Shown here piece after piece: positions 44,598 through 53,875 of a stretch of 64,000 bases of DNA. The stretch covers positions 372,001 through 436,000 of the forward strand of contig NZ_BMZH01000001.1 of the NCBI RefSeq assembly GCF_014652695.1, written 5' to 3'. How positions within the stretch are numbered: position 1 is the stretch's first letter; the number at the start of each line of letters is the position of its first letter. This stretch comes from Algimonas arctica (GTDB lineage Bacteria > Pseudomonadota > Alphaproteobacteria > Caulobacterales > Maricaulaceae). A program made the position numbers and the translations under genes. Below the pieces are notes generated by a model, which made no database searches, was not told the DNA's origin, and worked only from the letters and a program-made list of their open reading frames with translations.

Positions 44598-46526
44598 ATG
44601 ATACCCCAACACCCCGGACTAAAGCAGGCCATGGCACCCGGTGGGTCAAACCGGCGCCCGCTCACACAGATTGAAGTTGGGCGTATTCTGAACGTTGGCT
44701 CCGCTGAAGCCATCATTTCCATCAATAAGTCGGTCATCCGCGACAATAAGCTAAGCATCGCGCAAATCGGCACAATGCTAAAAATCCTCACAAGCGATTC
44801 GATTGTTGTGGGAATGGTGTCATCGCTTAAAATTGGCTCGTCCGACACAGAGGGTATGGCCGATGGGTGTCACGCCACGTTGAATATTCTCGGCGAGATC
44901 AGCACAAACGCGACGACACGAGAAACGAAGTTTAATCGTGGTGTGCGGACGTTCCCCGTTTTGGGTGAAGCCGTTTACACAATGTCCGCCACAGACCTGC
45001 AGATCATTTTCTCAAAAGAAACATCGCCTTGTATTGAGATTGGTCGTTTGCAGCAGGACAATTCGATCATTGCCAATGTTCGCATTGACGACATGCTATC
45101 CAAACATTTCGCGATCATCGGATCGACCGGTTCAGGGAAGTCTTGCACGGTCGCACTTATCCTTCAGGCAATTCTCAGTGCAAGCCCGGCAGGCCATGTC
45201 GTCCTGTTTGACCCGCATAATGAATACTCCAAGAGTTTTGGCGACCGGGCTGAAGTCATTACCGGCGAAACGCTCGATCTTCCTCTGTGGATGTTTGATT
45301 TTGTTGAGACCGTCGAGTTGTTGACATCCGACATTGAAGATCAAGCCCGCGAGGAAGAAGAAATTCTCAATGATGTCATCCTCATGGCAAAACGGCTCTT
45401 TGATCGCTCAATGGCCCACAATGACACCAGTGCTCAAGTCAAACTTGATGATGTTGAAATGGAGCTCCAACGCGCGACGCATATTTCGCTCGATAGTCCC
45501 GTGCCGTACCGTATTCGTGATGTTGTAAAGCTCATTGATCACGAAATGGGTAAGTTGGAGAACAGCTCTAATCTTCAGCCTTACAAGCGCCTGAAGCGCC
45601 GAATTCAGTCTCTCATGGCGGATCCGCGCTATGCTTTCATCTTTCGCAATCAAGCCAAACCACGGCCCTTAGAAGAAACGATCGGCCGGATTTTCCGCTT
45701 GCCTGTGAATGGCAAACCAATTTCAATTCTCGACTTTTCATCGATCCCATCGGAGACACTCAATATCGTGGTCGCCGTTGTCAGCCGCTTGGCATTTGAA
45801 TTAGCGACTTGGTCAGAACGTAAAGTCCCCATTCTGCTCGTGTGTGAAGAAGCCCACCGCTATATCCCGCGGGATGCGAGCCAAGGCTTTCATGCAACGC
45901 GCCGGATTATCTCACGAATCGCAAAAGAAGGCCGAAAATATGGGGTTTCACTGGGAATTATTTCTCAGCGTCCATCAGAACTAGAGCCCAGCACATTGTC
46001 GCAATGTTCGACCATATTTTCGATGCGATTATCCAACGAAATCGATCAGAATTTTGTGCGTGCGGCTGTGCCAGACGGGGCGGCGGAGCTCCTCACATTC
46101 TTGCCGTCTCTGGGCACCGCTGAAACGATGGTTTTTGGTGAGGCCGTGAACCTGCCGATGCGGGTCCTGCTTAATAATCTGCCAGAAGAATATAGACCGC
46201 ACAGTTCCAGCGCCTCGTTCACGAAACTGTGGGCGCGCGACACATCGACACCGGAAATGATGGAAAGGGTCTATGCCAGTTGGAAAACGCGGACGCATCG
46301 TGATAAATCGGGGGGCATTGCGGAGCCTGTTTTCCACTCGGCCCCGCGCGCTGTTGCGCCTAACCCCGCCGAGTTAACATTAGCGCAGCGTGTGGCGGCT
46401 GCGCCGTCGCTACAACGGCCAAGCCATGACGCCGGGCCCAGTAAACTAAATGCCATACGCAACCAGCCGCAATCTGGACGCGAGATAAAAAATCTTCTCA
46501 ACGCAGCCTTCCACCGCGAAACGTGA
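44598..46526 (+). CDS. HerA-type (DUF87) ATPase
   Basis: A 642-residue FtsK/HerA-superfamily ATPase. An N-terminal beta-barrel-like part (HAS barrel, about 25-150) precedes the motor: Walker A GSTGSGKSCT near 175, Walker B ILLVCEEAHRYIP near 415, and a downstream SQRPSELEP sensor/arginine region. A helical insertion with an acidic stretch (EDQAREEEEILNDV) lies between the Walker motifs. HerA proteins form hexamers that move DNA, usually with NurA in repair or with SIR2/nuclease partners in defence; no partner gene is adjacent here. The C-terminal 90 residues are low-complexity and basic. Confidence 0.88.
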   Translation: MIPQHPGLKQAMAPGGSNRRPLTQIEVGRILNVGSAEAIISINKSVIRDNKLSIAQIGTMLKILTSDSIVVGMVSSLKIGSSDTEGMADGCHATLNILGEISTNATTRETKFNRGVRTFPVLGEAVYTMSATDLQIIFSKETSPCIEIGRLQQDNSIIANVRIDDMLSKHFAIIGSTGSGKSCTVALILQAILSASPAGHVVLFDPHNEYSKSFGDRAEVITGETLDLPLWMFDFVETVELLTSDIEDQAREEEEILNDVILMAKRLFDRSMAHNDTSAQVKLDDVEMELQRATHISLDSPVPYRIRDVVKLIDHEMGKLENSSNLQPYKRLKRRIQSLMADPRYAFIFRNQAKPRPLEETIGRIFRLPVNGKPISILDFSSIPSETLNIVVAVVSRLAFELATWSERKVPILLVCEEAHRYIPRDASQGFHATRRIISRIAKEGRKYGVSLGIISQRPSELEPSTLSQCSTIFSMRLSNEIDQNFVRAAVPDGAAELLTFLPSLGTAETMVFGEAVNLPMRVLLNNLPEEYRPHSSSASFTKLWARDTSTPEMMERVYASWKTRTHRDKSGGIAEPVFHSAPRAVAPNPAELTLAQRVAAAPSLQRPSHDAGPSKLNAIRNQPQSGREIKNLLNAAFHRET

Positions 46527-46606
46527 GTAACAAATAATGCGGGCAAAGGTGCGGCACAGCGATGCGGTGTCTTGCATCACGCGCGGAGCGGGGCTAACGC
46601 CATCTT

Positions 46607-46912
46607 ATGTACGCGAAAATCTACAGACCCCGTCCATCGGCTATGAGTTCTGGTCGAGCCAACACTCATAAATGGCATTTTGAGTTTGAAAGTGCGGAGC
46701 CACGCTCTATCGACCCGCTAACGGGGAACGCTGTGTCAGCGGACACGCGCGAACAAATCAAAATGATGTTTGATACGTTGGAAGAGGCTGTGTCCTACGC
46801 CCAGTCAAATGGCATTCCGCACCACGTGCTCGGAACGCAAGATATGAAGCGTATTCCACGGTCTTATTCGGAAAACTTCGCGTTTGATCGCAAGTTACCT
46901 TGGACTCATTAG
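46607..46912 (+). CDS. NADH-ubiquinone oxidoreductase accessory subunit, NDUFS4-like
   Basis: A 101-residue protein of the ETC_C1 (18-kDa/NDUFS4) family of complex I accessory subunits, found in alphaproteobacteria and mitochondria. Landmarks: MYAKIYRPRPSAMSSG, WHFEFE and the C-terminal RIPRSYSENFAFDRKLPWTH. It binds the peripheral arm of complex I. No nuo genes are near. Confidence 0.9.
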   Translation: MYAKIYRPRPSAMSSGRANTHKWHFEFESAEPRSIDPLTGNAVSADTREQIKMMFDTLEEAVSYAQSNGIPHHVLGTQDMKRIPRSYSENFAFDRKLPWTH

Positions 46913-46914
46913 TC

Positions 46915-46928
46915 CGGCACTTGTGCCG
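46915..46928. repeat. Short palindrome between the NDUFS4-like gene and tRNA-Arg
   Basis: CGGCAC-TT-GTGCCG is a perfect 6-bp inverted repeat starting 3 bp after the stop codon. With no T-tract it is at best a weak terminator or mRNA-end hairpin. Confidence 0.35.
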
Positions 46929-46941
46929 AACGATCAACTGG

Positions 46942-47018
46942 GGTCCCGTAGCTCAACTGGATAGAGCACCTGATTTCTAATCAGGATGTTGGGGGTTCAA
47001 GTCCCTCCGGGATCGCCA
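46942..47018 (+). tRNA. tRNA-Arg (anticodon TCT)
   Basis: A 77-nt cloverleaf: acceptor GGTCCCG/CGGGATC (one G-U), D-loop AACTGGATA, anticodon stem CTGAT/ATCAG around TTCTAA (anticodon TCT, reading AGA/AGG), T-arm with TTCAAGT, discriminator G, encoded CCA. Confidence 0.95.
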
Positions 47019-47126
47019 TTTTCTGTCTCATAAGTATTGTTGATCGCTGCAACAAAGAGAGAGAGAGGTAATGGAGCTTAAAACTAAAGACGGAAACTAA
47101 GGCTTAGAAGCGTTTTTAAACTTATT

Positions 47127-47387
47127 GTGACGGCGTGGGTTCTATCGTGGGGCGCTCTCTTCGGGTTTATAATGATCCTTTTAGTTTCAATGACGCTCAT
47201 ATCAGGCGAAATGACAGTTAATGATGAACTTGTTCAAGGGCGCGGAGACGCGCTTGTATCCATGTTGCCACTCATAATTTTTTTTCCAATTATTGTCGTA
47301 TTCCTCGCCCTGTTTTTTTGGGCAATGCTGGTTGACGGGCTGTGGCTATATCGCCTCAAACGGCCCATTCGGGTTTCTGCTGAATAA
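47127..47387 (+). CDS. Small two-helix membrane protein, start uncertain
   Basis: An 86-residue frame from GTG 47127 with two hydrophobic helices (about 3-25 and 48-70) and a basic C-terminal end (YRLKRPIRVS). No homology recognised. The GTG has no good Shine-Dalgarno, whereas a strong purine-rich one (GAGAGAGG) serves an ATG at 47071 that reads MELKTKDGN and stops. The GTG frame remains open for 13 codons upstream (basic residues and SVFKL), so a frameshift between the two segments could have removed the true N-terminus. Confidence 0.45.
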   Translation: MTAWVLSWGALFGFIMILLVSMTLISGEMTVNDELVQGRGDALVSMLPLIIFFPIIVVFLALFFWAMLVDGLWLYRLKRPIRVSAE

Positions 47388-47455
47388 GGCTTTTGAACGT
47401 CTGACAAAGACAGGCGGTTTATCCGGTCTGTAGTTTAAGTGCCTGAGCAGAGGCT

Positions 47456-48400
47456 CTACTGATCTGTCCGAAAGACGGACCACCCCGTAAGCTCAACTAA
47501 ACGTTCCAATGCATTTGAACCCAGCTGTGAATTGCCTTGTGAATTGAGGCCAGGGAACCACACTGCGATCGACGCAATGCCCGGAGCGATGGCTAATATA
47601 CCACCCCCCACGCCCGATTTTCCGGGCAGGCCAACGCGGTAGGCAAATTCACCTGATCCATCATAATGACCACACATCATCATCAAGGCCAAAATACGTT
47701 TAGCCCGCTGCTGTGATATAATTGTATCGGATGTTCCGGGGGCTCTACGACCGCCGCACATCAGGTAACGGCCCGCCGAGGCCAGCTGGTGACAACTCAT
47801 CGATAAAGAACAGAGGTGGAAATAAACGCCCAGATTCCGCTCAACTGTATTTTCGATATTACCATACGCGCGCATATAATTCGCGAGTGCCCGATTTCGA
47901 AACCCGGTCTCGTTCTCACTTTTCGCGACGGCTTCATCAATCGTGATCGTATCGTCGCCCGTCACCGTATGCATGAAGCGAAGAAACTCACCTAAAATTT
48001 CGCGGGGCTCGTAACGACCCAGAAGGATGTCAGCGACGACAATGGCCCCAGCATTGATGAACGGGTTACGCGGAATGCCTTGTTCCCACTCTAGCTGCAC
48101 AATTGAGTTAAACGCACTGCCGGAGGGTTCCCGCCCGACCCGGGACCACAGCCCGTCACCGACAAAGCCCAAGGCCATCGTGAGTGAGAAGACCTTGCTG
48201 ATACTTTGAATTGAGAATGCGACGTCGGCATCGCCAGACATGTAACAATTTCCGTCATGGTCTATGATTGTCATGCCAAAATGGGATGGTGAAACAGACG
48301 CTAATGTCGGGATATAGTCAGCGACAACCCCACGCTCGCTCTGCTGCGCCATCTCATCAGCGATTTGGTCGACGACGATTTGTAGATCAGGCTGTTTCAC
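47456..48400 (-). CDS. glsA: Glutaminase A
   Basis: A 314-residue glutaminase hydrolysing glutamine to glutamate and ammonia; beta-lactamase-like fold with the SxxK pair Ser66-Lys69 in [10 protein letters not shown]. Other landmarks: [27 protein letters not shown] and the glycine loop [10 protein letters not shown]. Length is usual. It overlaps the esterase upstream by 4 nt and is the last gene of the cysK operon. Confidence 0.95.
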   Translation of the reverse strand: MKQPDLQIVVDQIADEMAQQSERGVVADYIPTLASVSPSHFGMTIIDHDGNCYMSGDADVAFSIQSISKVFSLTMALGFVGDGLWSRVGREPSGSAFNSIVQLEWEQGIPRNPFINAGAIVVADILLGRYEPREILGEFLRFMHTVTGDDTITIDEAVAKSENETGFRNRALANYMRAYGNIENTVERNLGVYFHLCSLSMSCHQLASAGRYLMCGGRRAPGTSDTIISQQRAKRILALMMMCGHYDGSGEFAYRVGLPGKSGVGGGILAIAPGIASIAVWFPGLNSQGNSQLGSNALERLVELTGWSVFRTDQ

Positions 48401-49617
48401 GGGAAATGCGCGTCCAAAAAGTCCAGAAAGGCGGGCCAGTCCTCTTTAACAACACCGTGAGTTCCGGGCCGCAACCAATAGGCTTTACGATCGCCGGGAC
48501 GGAAGTCGGCTGGGGTCGCAGCCCCAAACGCGACGCCCCATGCCGCCTTAGCCTCTTTGTACGCGCCCCAGGGATCACCCCATACATCTCTGCGCGCATT
48601 ACCTAGCAATACGGGTTTATGGCCCGTCAGAGCCAATAGATCGGCCGGACGAACGGGCAGGGCCTTTGGACGATCTTGGTATCGGTTTAGGCCCTCTCCA
48701 GCCCAGTGGGGGTAGCCTTTCACAAGAGCGTCCAGCGGCTCGCCCTCTTTATCATCTAGCGCTGACGCGCCAAGCGTTCCGCTTTGATGGGCAATGACGG
48801 CGTCAATGTCGTCAGACCACGCTCCGGCCAGTAGGGCGGTTTTGCCAAAGCGGGAATGGCCGTAGGCGATCATAGGACGCTCGCCGAACTCTGTGTCGAT
48901 GTTTCGTGCGGCGACAGTAAATAAGTCGGACCAAACCGCCAAAGCTCCCGGACGATTGGCGTGATTAGGAAATAAGGCATCCAAAGCTGCTAATCCAGCT
49001 TCGCCGCGATCCGGCACAAACTGGCTTGGATACATAGCGGCGAGCCCATAGCCGCGATCAAGAATATCTTGTAGCGGGGGTTGAACGATGTAGCGGCCAA
49101 AAATTTTGACCATTAACATCCCGAAGAAGCCGCCGCCCGAACAGGTAGAATCAACATCATCCGGTGGGCGAACGCCCGCGAGGGGGATGACACTATTGTT
49201 CGGGCAAAAGTTCTGAGACAGAATGACAGGGGCGTTCGGAACATCGGTCGGCAACACCAAAATCAAATCCATGTCCCGTGCATCCGCGCCATAGCTGACC
49301 CGCAATCGCCATTGGGCAACAGTCGCTGGCGACGTCAACGCCTCTGCGGGGCGCTGCTCAAATGAAACGATCTCAACCGTGGGGCTGAGGTCCATCTCGC
49401 CATAAATTTCTGTTTCAAGCAGTGCCCGCGCGCGGATTTCGGGTAAATCCACGCGTGCTGGCATCTGCCAGTTTTTCGGTAGATCTGTCGGCGCTTGTTT
49501 TAAGATTGTTCGCGCCGTCGTGCAGGACCCCAGCGCGATTGCGCCGGCAATCGCTGCGAGCTTTAAGAATGCCCAAATGGCCTCAAGAAACTTTCGCAAA
49601 CGCCTGTTCCACATCAT
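48397..49617 (-). CDS. Alpha/beta hydrolase lipoprotein, glucuronoyl-esterase (CE15)-like
   Basis: A 406-residue exported hydrolase with a lipoprotein-type signal (ALGSC, Cys32). The nucleophile elbow is [15 protein letters not shown], followed by [44 protein letters not shown] and [12 protein letters not shown]; a C-terminal GTHGV supplies the histidine. This order matches CE15-like 4-O-methyl-glucuronoyl methylesterases and relatives, so it may cleave esters on plant or algal polysaccharides (inference). Its start overlaps metC by 35 nt. Confidence 0.82.
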   Translation of the reverse strand: MMWNRRLRKFLEAIWAFLKLAAIAGAIALGSCTTARTILKQAPTDLPKNWQMPARVDLPEIRARALLETEIYGEMDLSPTVEIVSFEQRPAEALTSPATVAQWRLRVSYGADARDMDLILVLPTDVPNAPVILSQNFCPNNSVIPLAGVRPPDDVDSTCSGGGFFGMLMVKIFGRYIVQPPLQDILDRGYGLAAMYPSQFVPDRGEAGLAALDALFPNHANRPGALAVWSDLFTVAARNIDTEFGERPMIAYGHSRFGKTALLAGAWSDDIDAVIAHQSGTLGASALDDKEGEPLDALVKGYPHWAGEGLNRYQDRPKALPVRPADLLALTGHKPVLLGNARRDVWGDPWGAYKEAKAAWGVAFGAATPADFRPGDRKAYWLRPGTHGVVKEDWPAFLDFLDAHFP

Positions 49618-50728
49618 CTTTTAGATCGTCGACATGTTCGAGTCCGCAGGCAAAACGGATGATGGGGCCGGCAAAAGCCTCCCCAAACCGTCGCTTGAGT
49701 TGTGGGTTACAATGAATAGCGAGGCTTTCAAAGCCGCCATAGGAAAAGCCAATCCCAAACAGGTGCAACGCATCAATGAATCGGTTGATGTCCGCGGTGG
49801 GGCGCGGCGTTAGAACAATACTGAAAAGGCTGCCGCACCCTGAAAAATCACGCGCCCAGAGTTTATGATCGGGGTGGGTTTCTAAGGCCGGTTGAAGCAC
49901 ATCTAAGACTTGTTCGTGGGATTGCAGCCACCGGGCGAGCGTCTCCGCTGTACGTTCCTGCTGTGCAAACCGTGTCGCGACAGAGCGGAACCCGCGCAAA
50001 ACCTGATAGGCATCATCCGGTGAACTGGCGACACCCATTTGCTTAGCCGTTGCGGCGAGTTTTGCGCCATGTTTCGGGTCGGCGCAAATTGCGGCGCCGA
50101 ACAAAAGGTCGCCATGTCCGCCAAAATATTTAGTCGCGGAATGGGTCGAGATGTCCGCGCCCAGCTTAAGCGGATTGCACGCCAGACCCGCAGACCATGT
50201 ATTATCGACGATAGAGATGACGCCGCGTTTTCTGGCTTCCGCGCAAATCGCTGGAATATCTTGAATTTCAAAGGTGAGCGATCCCGGGGACTCAAGGAGA
50301 ACCACCGCCGTATTATCGCGAATAAGCGTGCTGATACCCGCGCCGATACGCGGATCGTATAATTCCGTCTCAACATCCATCTGTTTGAGGAACGTTTGAC
50401 AGAAATGACGTGTCGGGCCGTAAGCGCTGTCGGTCAGGAGCACATGATCGCCAGGTTTCACAAAGGGCAGAATGGGCTGCACACACGCCATGACGCCCGA
50501 CGGGTATAGCTGACAGGTCGCGCCGCTTTCCAGTTCAATAAACAGCTCGCATAAGGCGTCATGAACATTCGTGCCATGTCGGCCATAGCCGCGCACATCG
50601 GTTCGGTAGAGGTCTTCGGACTTCTCAAACAGCAGCGTGGACGCGCGTTCAATACCCGGATTAACAGGCGTACCGAGGCCGGGTGTGGGGCGCCCCATAT
50701 GAGCGAATTTTGTCTGTCGGTCGGTCAT
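49583..50728 (-). CDS. metC: Cystathionine beta-lyase
   Basis: A 381-residue Cys/Met-metabolism PLP enzyme, converting cystathionine to homocysteine, pyruvate and ammonia. The cofactor lysine is in STHSATKYFGGHGD; other landmarks are YGRHGTNVH, DNTWSAGL and the C-terminal RFACGLEHVDDL. Specificity is inferred from MetC-type N-terminus and context with cysK and sseA. It is 10 bp after sseA. Confidence 0.93.
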   Translation of the reverse strand: MTDRQTKFAHMGRPTPGLGTPVNPGIERASTLLFEKSEDLYRTDVRGYGRHGTNVHDALCELFIELESGATCQLYPSGVMACVQPILPFVKPGDHVLLTDSAYGPTRHFCQTFLKQMDVETELYDPRIGAGISTLIRDNTAVVLLESPGSLTFEIQDIPAICAEARKRGVISIVDNTWSAGLACNPLKLGADISTHSATKYFGGHGDLLFGAAICADPKHGAKLAATAKQMGVASSPDDAYQVLRGFRSVATRFAQQERTAETLARWLQSHEQVLDVLQPALETHPDHKLWARDFSGCGSLFSIVLTPRPTADINRFIDALHLFGIGFSYGGFESLAIHCNPQLKRRFGEAFAGPIIRFACGLEHVDDLKDDVEQAFAKVS

Positions 50729-50738
50729 GCGTCAGTCT

Positions 50739-51503
50739 TTATTGGCCAGTCTCTATCGGAAGGCTGTCGTCAGGCCCCCATTCCGCCCATGATCCTTGAT
50801 AGACACGGACGTTCTTGGCCCCGCAACGAGTGAGGGCAAAGGCGAGTCCCGACGCAGTTACGCCAGACCCACAGGTGGTGATTATGGGACTATTGAGATC
50901 AATTTCTTGCTCATCAAAAAGGTCCCACAGGGTTTCCTGATCATGGAAGGATCGACCTGATTTAAGGGTCGGGAAGGGGATATTTACGCTGCCCGGAATA
51001 TGACCTGCGCGGCAGTTAGGGCGGGGCTCTTCGGCGTCGCCTGCAAACCGTGCGGCGGGGCGCGCATCGATAATCTGCGTCTCTGTTCCTAGCGCGGCTA
51101 GTACATCTTCTTTCGTCGCATTCATCAGCGCAGGGTTGGCGCAGGAACCGAAAAAAGATGCGGTCGGTTTCGGGCTTTTAGGCACCGTGTCGCCCCAACC
51201 CTCAACCAAGACCGCCTTGCATCCATGCGACCGCAACATCCACCACACCCAAGGCGCAGAAAATAATCCGACCCGATCATAGACGGCGACGGGTTGCTCA
51301 CCGCGAAGTCCACAGAGGCCGAAAACTTTTGCGGCTCCGCTCAGGCGTTGCGCAATGTTAAAGGCCTTTATGGCGTCCGTATCAACGATATGACTGGTCC
51401 CAAAAAGGTAATCATCAAGCGGGTCTGTGCGTGTTGGCATTACCCACGTTGCGTCAATCAGATCATAGCCATTCGGAATATCGGCGGCGTGTAGAGAAAT
51501 CAT
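50739..51503 (-). CDS. sseA: Thiosulfate/3-mercaptopyruvate sulfurtransferase
   Basis: A 254-residue tandem rhodanese. The N-terminal inactive domain (YDLIDATWVMP to the VYDRVGLFSAPWVWWML element) is shorter than the usual 150 residues; the C-terminal domain carries the catalytic cysteine loop TTCGSGVTAS, the SseA/MST-type CG(S/T)GVTA motif. It moves sulfane sulfur from mercaptopyruvate or thiosulfate. The start is the ATG at 51503, overlapping the cysK TGA (ATGA); GTG 51512 is an alternative. Confidence 0.92.
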   Translation of the reverse strand: MISLHAADIPNGYDLIDATWVMPTRTDPLDDYLFGTSHIVDTDAIKAFNIAQRLSGAAKVFGLCGLRGEQPVAVYDRVGLFSAPWVWWMLRSHGCKAVLVEGWGDTVPKSPKPTASFFGSCANPALMNATKEDVLAALGTETQIIDARPAARFAGDAEEPRPNCRAGHIPGSVNIPFPTLKSGRSFHDQETLWDLFDEQEIDLNSPIITTCGSGVTASGLAFALTRCGAKNVRVYQGSWAEWGPDDSLPIETGQ

Positions 51504-52495
51504 AGCCAACACGGGACAGGCAATCCCTTTTCCCTGAGGAATTCAGGATTGTAGACTTTGGACTGATAGCGCTGTCCATAGTCACAGAGGATCGTCACGA
51601 TTGTGTGGCCCGGCCCCATTTCACGCGCCATATGGATCGCACCGGCAATGTTAATGCCGGAAGAGCCGCCCAAACAAATTCCTTCTAACTGATTGAGTTC
51701 AAAGATGACCTGCAACGCTTCCGTATCGCTAATACGATAAGCCCTGTCGACAATGACGTCCTTTAGGTTTGCCGTAATCCGACCTTGTCCAATACCTTCT
51801 GTGATCGAATTGCCTTCGGTTTCCAATTCGCCGTGATCATAATAGGCGAACATTTTTGATCCATAAGGATCTGCAACGCCGATTTTGATCTCAGGGTTAT
51901 GGGCTTTTAATCCCATCGACATTCCACCCAATGTTCCACCCGACCCAACGGCGCAGACGAAGCCGTCAATATTGCCCTCAGTTTGGGTCCAGATTTCCTG
52001 CGCCGTGCTATCAATATGCGATTGGCGGTTGGCGACATTATCGAATTGATTGGCCCAAATGGCGCCATTCGGTTCTGTCTTGTTCAACTCTGCGGCGAGT
52101 CGTTCAGATACATGCACATAATTGTCCGGATTGGCATAAGGCACGGCATCGACTTCAATAAGTTCAGCGCCCAGGAGTTTTACAGCGTCTTTTTTCTCTT
52201 GGCTTTGCGTGCGCGGCATAACGATTTTGCAGCGATAGCCGAGCGCGGAGCAAACCATCGCGAGACCAATGCCCGTATTGCCCGCTGTGCCTTCGACAAC
52301 GACACCGCCGGGGCGAAGCGCACCACTGGCTTCCGCGTCACGGACAATCCATAAGGCAGCTCGGTCTTTAACGGATTGACCGGGGTTCAAAAATTCGGCT
52401 TTGCCGTAAATATTGCACCCCGTCATTTTTGAGGCGTCCTGCAATTTGAGCAGAGGCGTATTACCGATAAGGTCGATGACTGAATTGGCTATCAT
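51500..52495 (-). CDS. cysK: Cysteine synthase
   Basis: A 331-residue O-acetylserine sulfhydrylase. The PLP lysine is Lys43 (GQSVKDRAAL), the substrate loop is EGTAGNTGIGL, and the phosphate loop is AVGSGGTLGG. The EGTAGNTG loop differs from the common EPTSGNTG, as in a CysK subset close to cystathionine beta-synthase. It leads the operon cysK-sseA-metC-esterase-glsA. Confidence 0.93.
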   Translation of the reverse strand: MIANSVIDLIGNTPLLKLQDASKMTGCNIYGKAEFLNPGQSVKDRAALWIVRDAEASGALRPGGVVVEGTAGNTGIGLAMVCSALGYRCKIVMPRTQSQEKKDAVKLLGAELIEVDAVPYANPDNYVHVSERLAAELNKTEPNGAIWANQFDNVANRQSHIDSTAQEIWTQTEGNIDGFVCAVGSGGTLGGMSMGLKAHNPEIKIGVADPYGSKMFAYYDHGELETEGNSITEGIGQGRITANLKDVIVDRAYRISDTEALQVIFELNQLEGICLGGSSGINIAGAIHMAREMGPGHTIVTILCDYGQRYQSKVYNPEFLREKGLPVPCWL

Positions 52496-52528
52496 AAGAG
52501 CATCTTTGCCAGCGTTAGGGTTATATTA

Positions 52529-53785
52529 CTACCGCTTATCCCCATCAGGAATTTGTGAAGTCGGCGGTCGGTCTGTTGCCGGAACAACCGGACTATCTTC
52601 GACCTCAATAACATCAAAACCATCAAGGACTTCCGTCCGTTTGGGTAAGGTGCCGGACGCGATCAGTGCCTTGACCCGCGTGACGGCATTCTGTTTCAAG
52701 TCTTCATAAAACAGATTGGACGGCAAAGTCCGAAACTTCGCCCCAATCTGAATCGGGCGGCGCAAGGATCGAGACCGGGGTTTATCAACCAAGAGGATGC
52801 CGCCCTGACACTGTGCGCCGACCTGATTGGGACGGGCAGCGGGCCTAATATCCGGCTCTAGCCCTTCGGCAGCCACCCCACCCAAATGTAAGCGTTCAGG
52901 GGCGTAATCCTCGGCCCGGCTCCAAATCAGTGGGTTGATGCAGAGCAGACGCCGACCATTCACGCTACGAAAATTATGTCCGTCATGAACCAGTAGCCGT
53001 TCCATAAAGCGCTCAGCGATCACGTGCTCACCCGGCATAAAAGCCCCGAAGGCGGCAATGCAGCCTGTGTCTTGTGACGTCTCACAGGGTTTCAGCATGC
53101 CAAAGGCGGTGTCAAAAAGATCCAATGGCACAGGGTAATCAATGATATAGGCGACCGCTAATCGGGCCGTGAGCTTTGGGTCATTGGCGAAATAATCCTG
53201 CAACAGGCGAATCAAATGGGCCGCCCCTTGATTATGCCCAACCAAAACAATTGGCCGTTCCGGCGGGTTTTGTTTCAGGAAGATTTCAAACGCCCGCTTT
53301 ACATCTTGATAGGCGAAATCTTGCGCCAGTCGGGCATCCTCTCGGGTCGTCATGTAACTATAGAGCGAGGCTTGGCGGTAGAAGGGCGCGAACAGACGTC
53401 CAGCCTCGCCATAGGGGGCAACATAATTAGGGCGGACGATCCGTTCTAATTTTGACTTCCGGCGTAAATCATCAATCGGCAAAACATAATGTTCGCCGCC
53501 GCGATAGACGCTCGGGACAATAACGAACGCGTCGCCTTGTTCATTCAAGGTGAAGGGATCAACACTCAGATCGGGTTGGCTTAGCCAGCTTCCTGACAAC
53601 GCGTAGTCCGGGGCTTCTGGTGGGTCATAGGTCTGGAACGGCTGCCGCGGGTCCTGAATAGTTTGAAAAATATCGTCGCGGTAAAACCAGGCTAAAGCCC
53701 CGGCAATAATGAGCGTAGCAGTGACAGCCCCTATCACCATTTGCCAGGCGGCAATGCGGCGTCTGCTATTATCGCGTTTTGCCAT
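52529..53785 (-). CDS. DUF3089 hydrolase-like protein lacking the nucleophile serine
   Basis: A 418-residue protein with one N-terminal membrane anchor (MVIGAVTATLIIAGALAWF) and a DUF3089 alpha/beta-hydrolase-like domain. The expected GxSxG elbow reads VLVGHNQGAAHL, with Asn (codon 53233-53231) in place of serine. The rest of the fold (ASLYSYMTTR, YIIDYPVPLDLFD, HVHDGHNFRS-type C-terminal region) is conserved. It may be a pseudo-hydrolase or use another residue. The start is placed at 53785 (MAKRDNSRRR); nine more codons are open upstream. Confidence 0.85.
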   Translation of the reverse strand: MAKRDNSRRRIAAWQMVIGAVTATLIIAGALAWFYRDDIFQTIQDPRQPFQTYDPPEAPDYALSGSWLSQPDLSVDPFTLNEQGDAFVIVPSVYRGGEHYVLPIDDLRRKSKLERIVRPNYVAPYGEAGRLFAPFYRQASLYSYMTTREDARLAQDFAYQDVKRAFEIFLKQNPPERPIVLVGHNQGAAHLIRLLQDYFANDPKLTARLAVAYIIDYPVPLDLFDTAFGMLKPCETSQDTGCIAAFGAFMPGEHVIAERFMERLLVHDGHNFRSVNGRRLLCINPLIWSRAEDYAPERLHLGGVAAEGLEPDIRPAARPNQVGAQCQGGILLVDKPRSRSLRRPIQIGAKFRTLPSNLFYEDLKQNAVTRVKALIASGTLPKRTEVLDGFDVIEVEDSPVVPATDRPPTSQIPDGDKR

Positions 53786-53875
53786 CTCCGTATACGACCT
53801 TCCCGCTATCATTTACCGTCTCTTGTCGTCATAAGCATGCAGGGGATTGGCGGCAAGCAGACAAGGTATCTAGTC

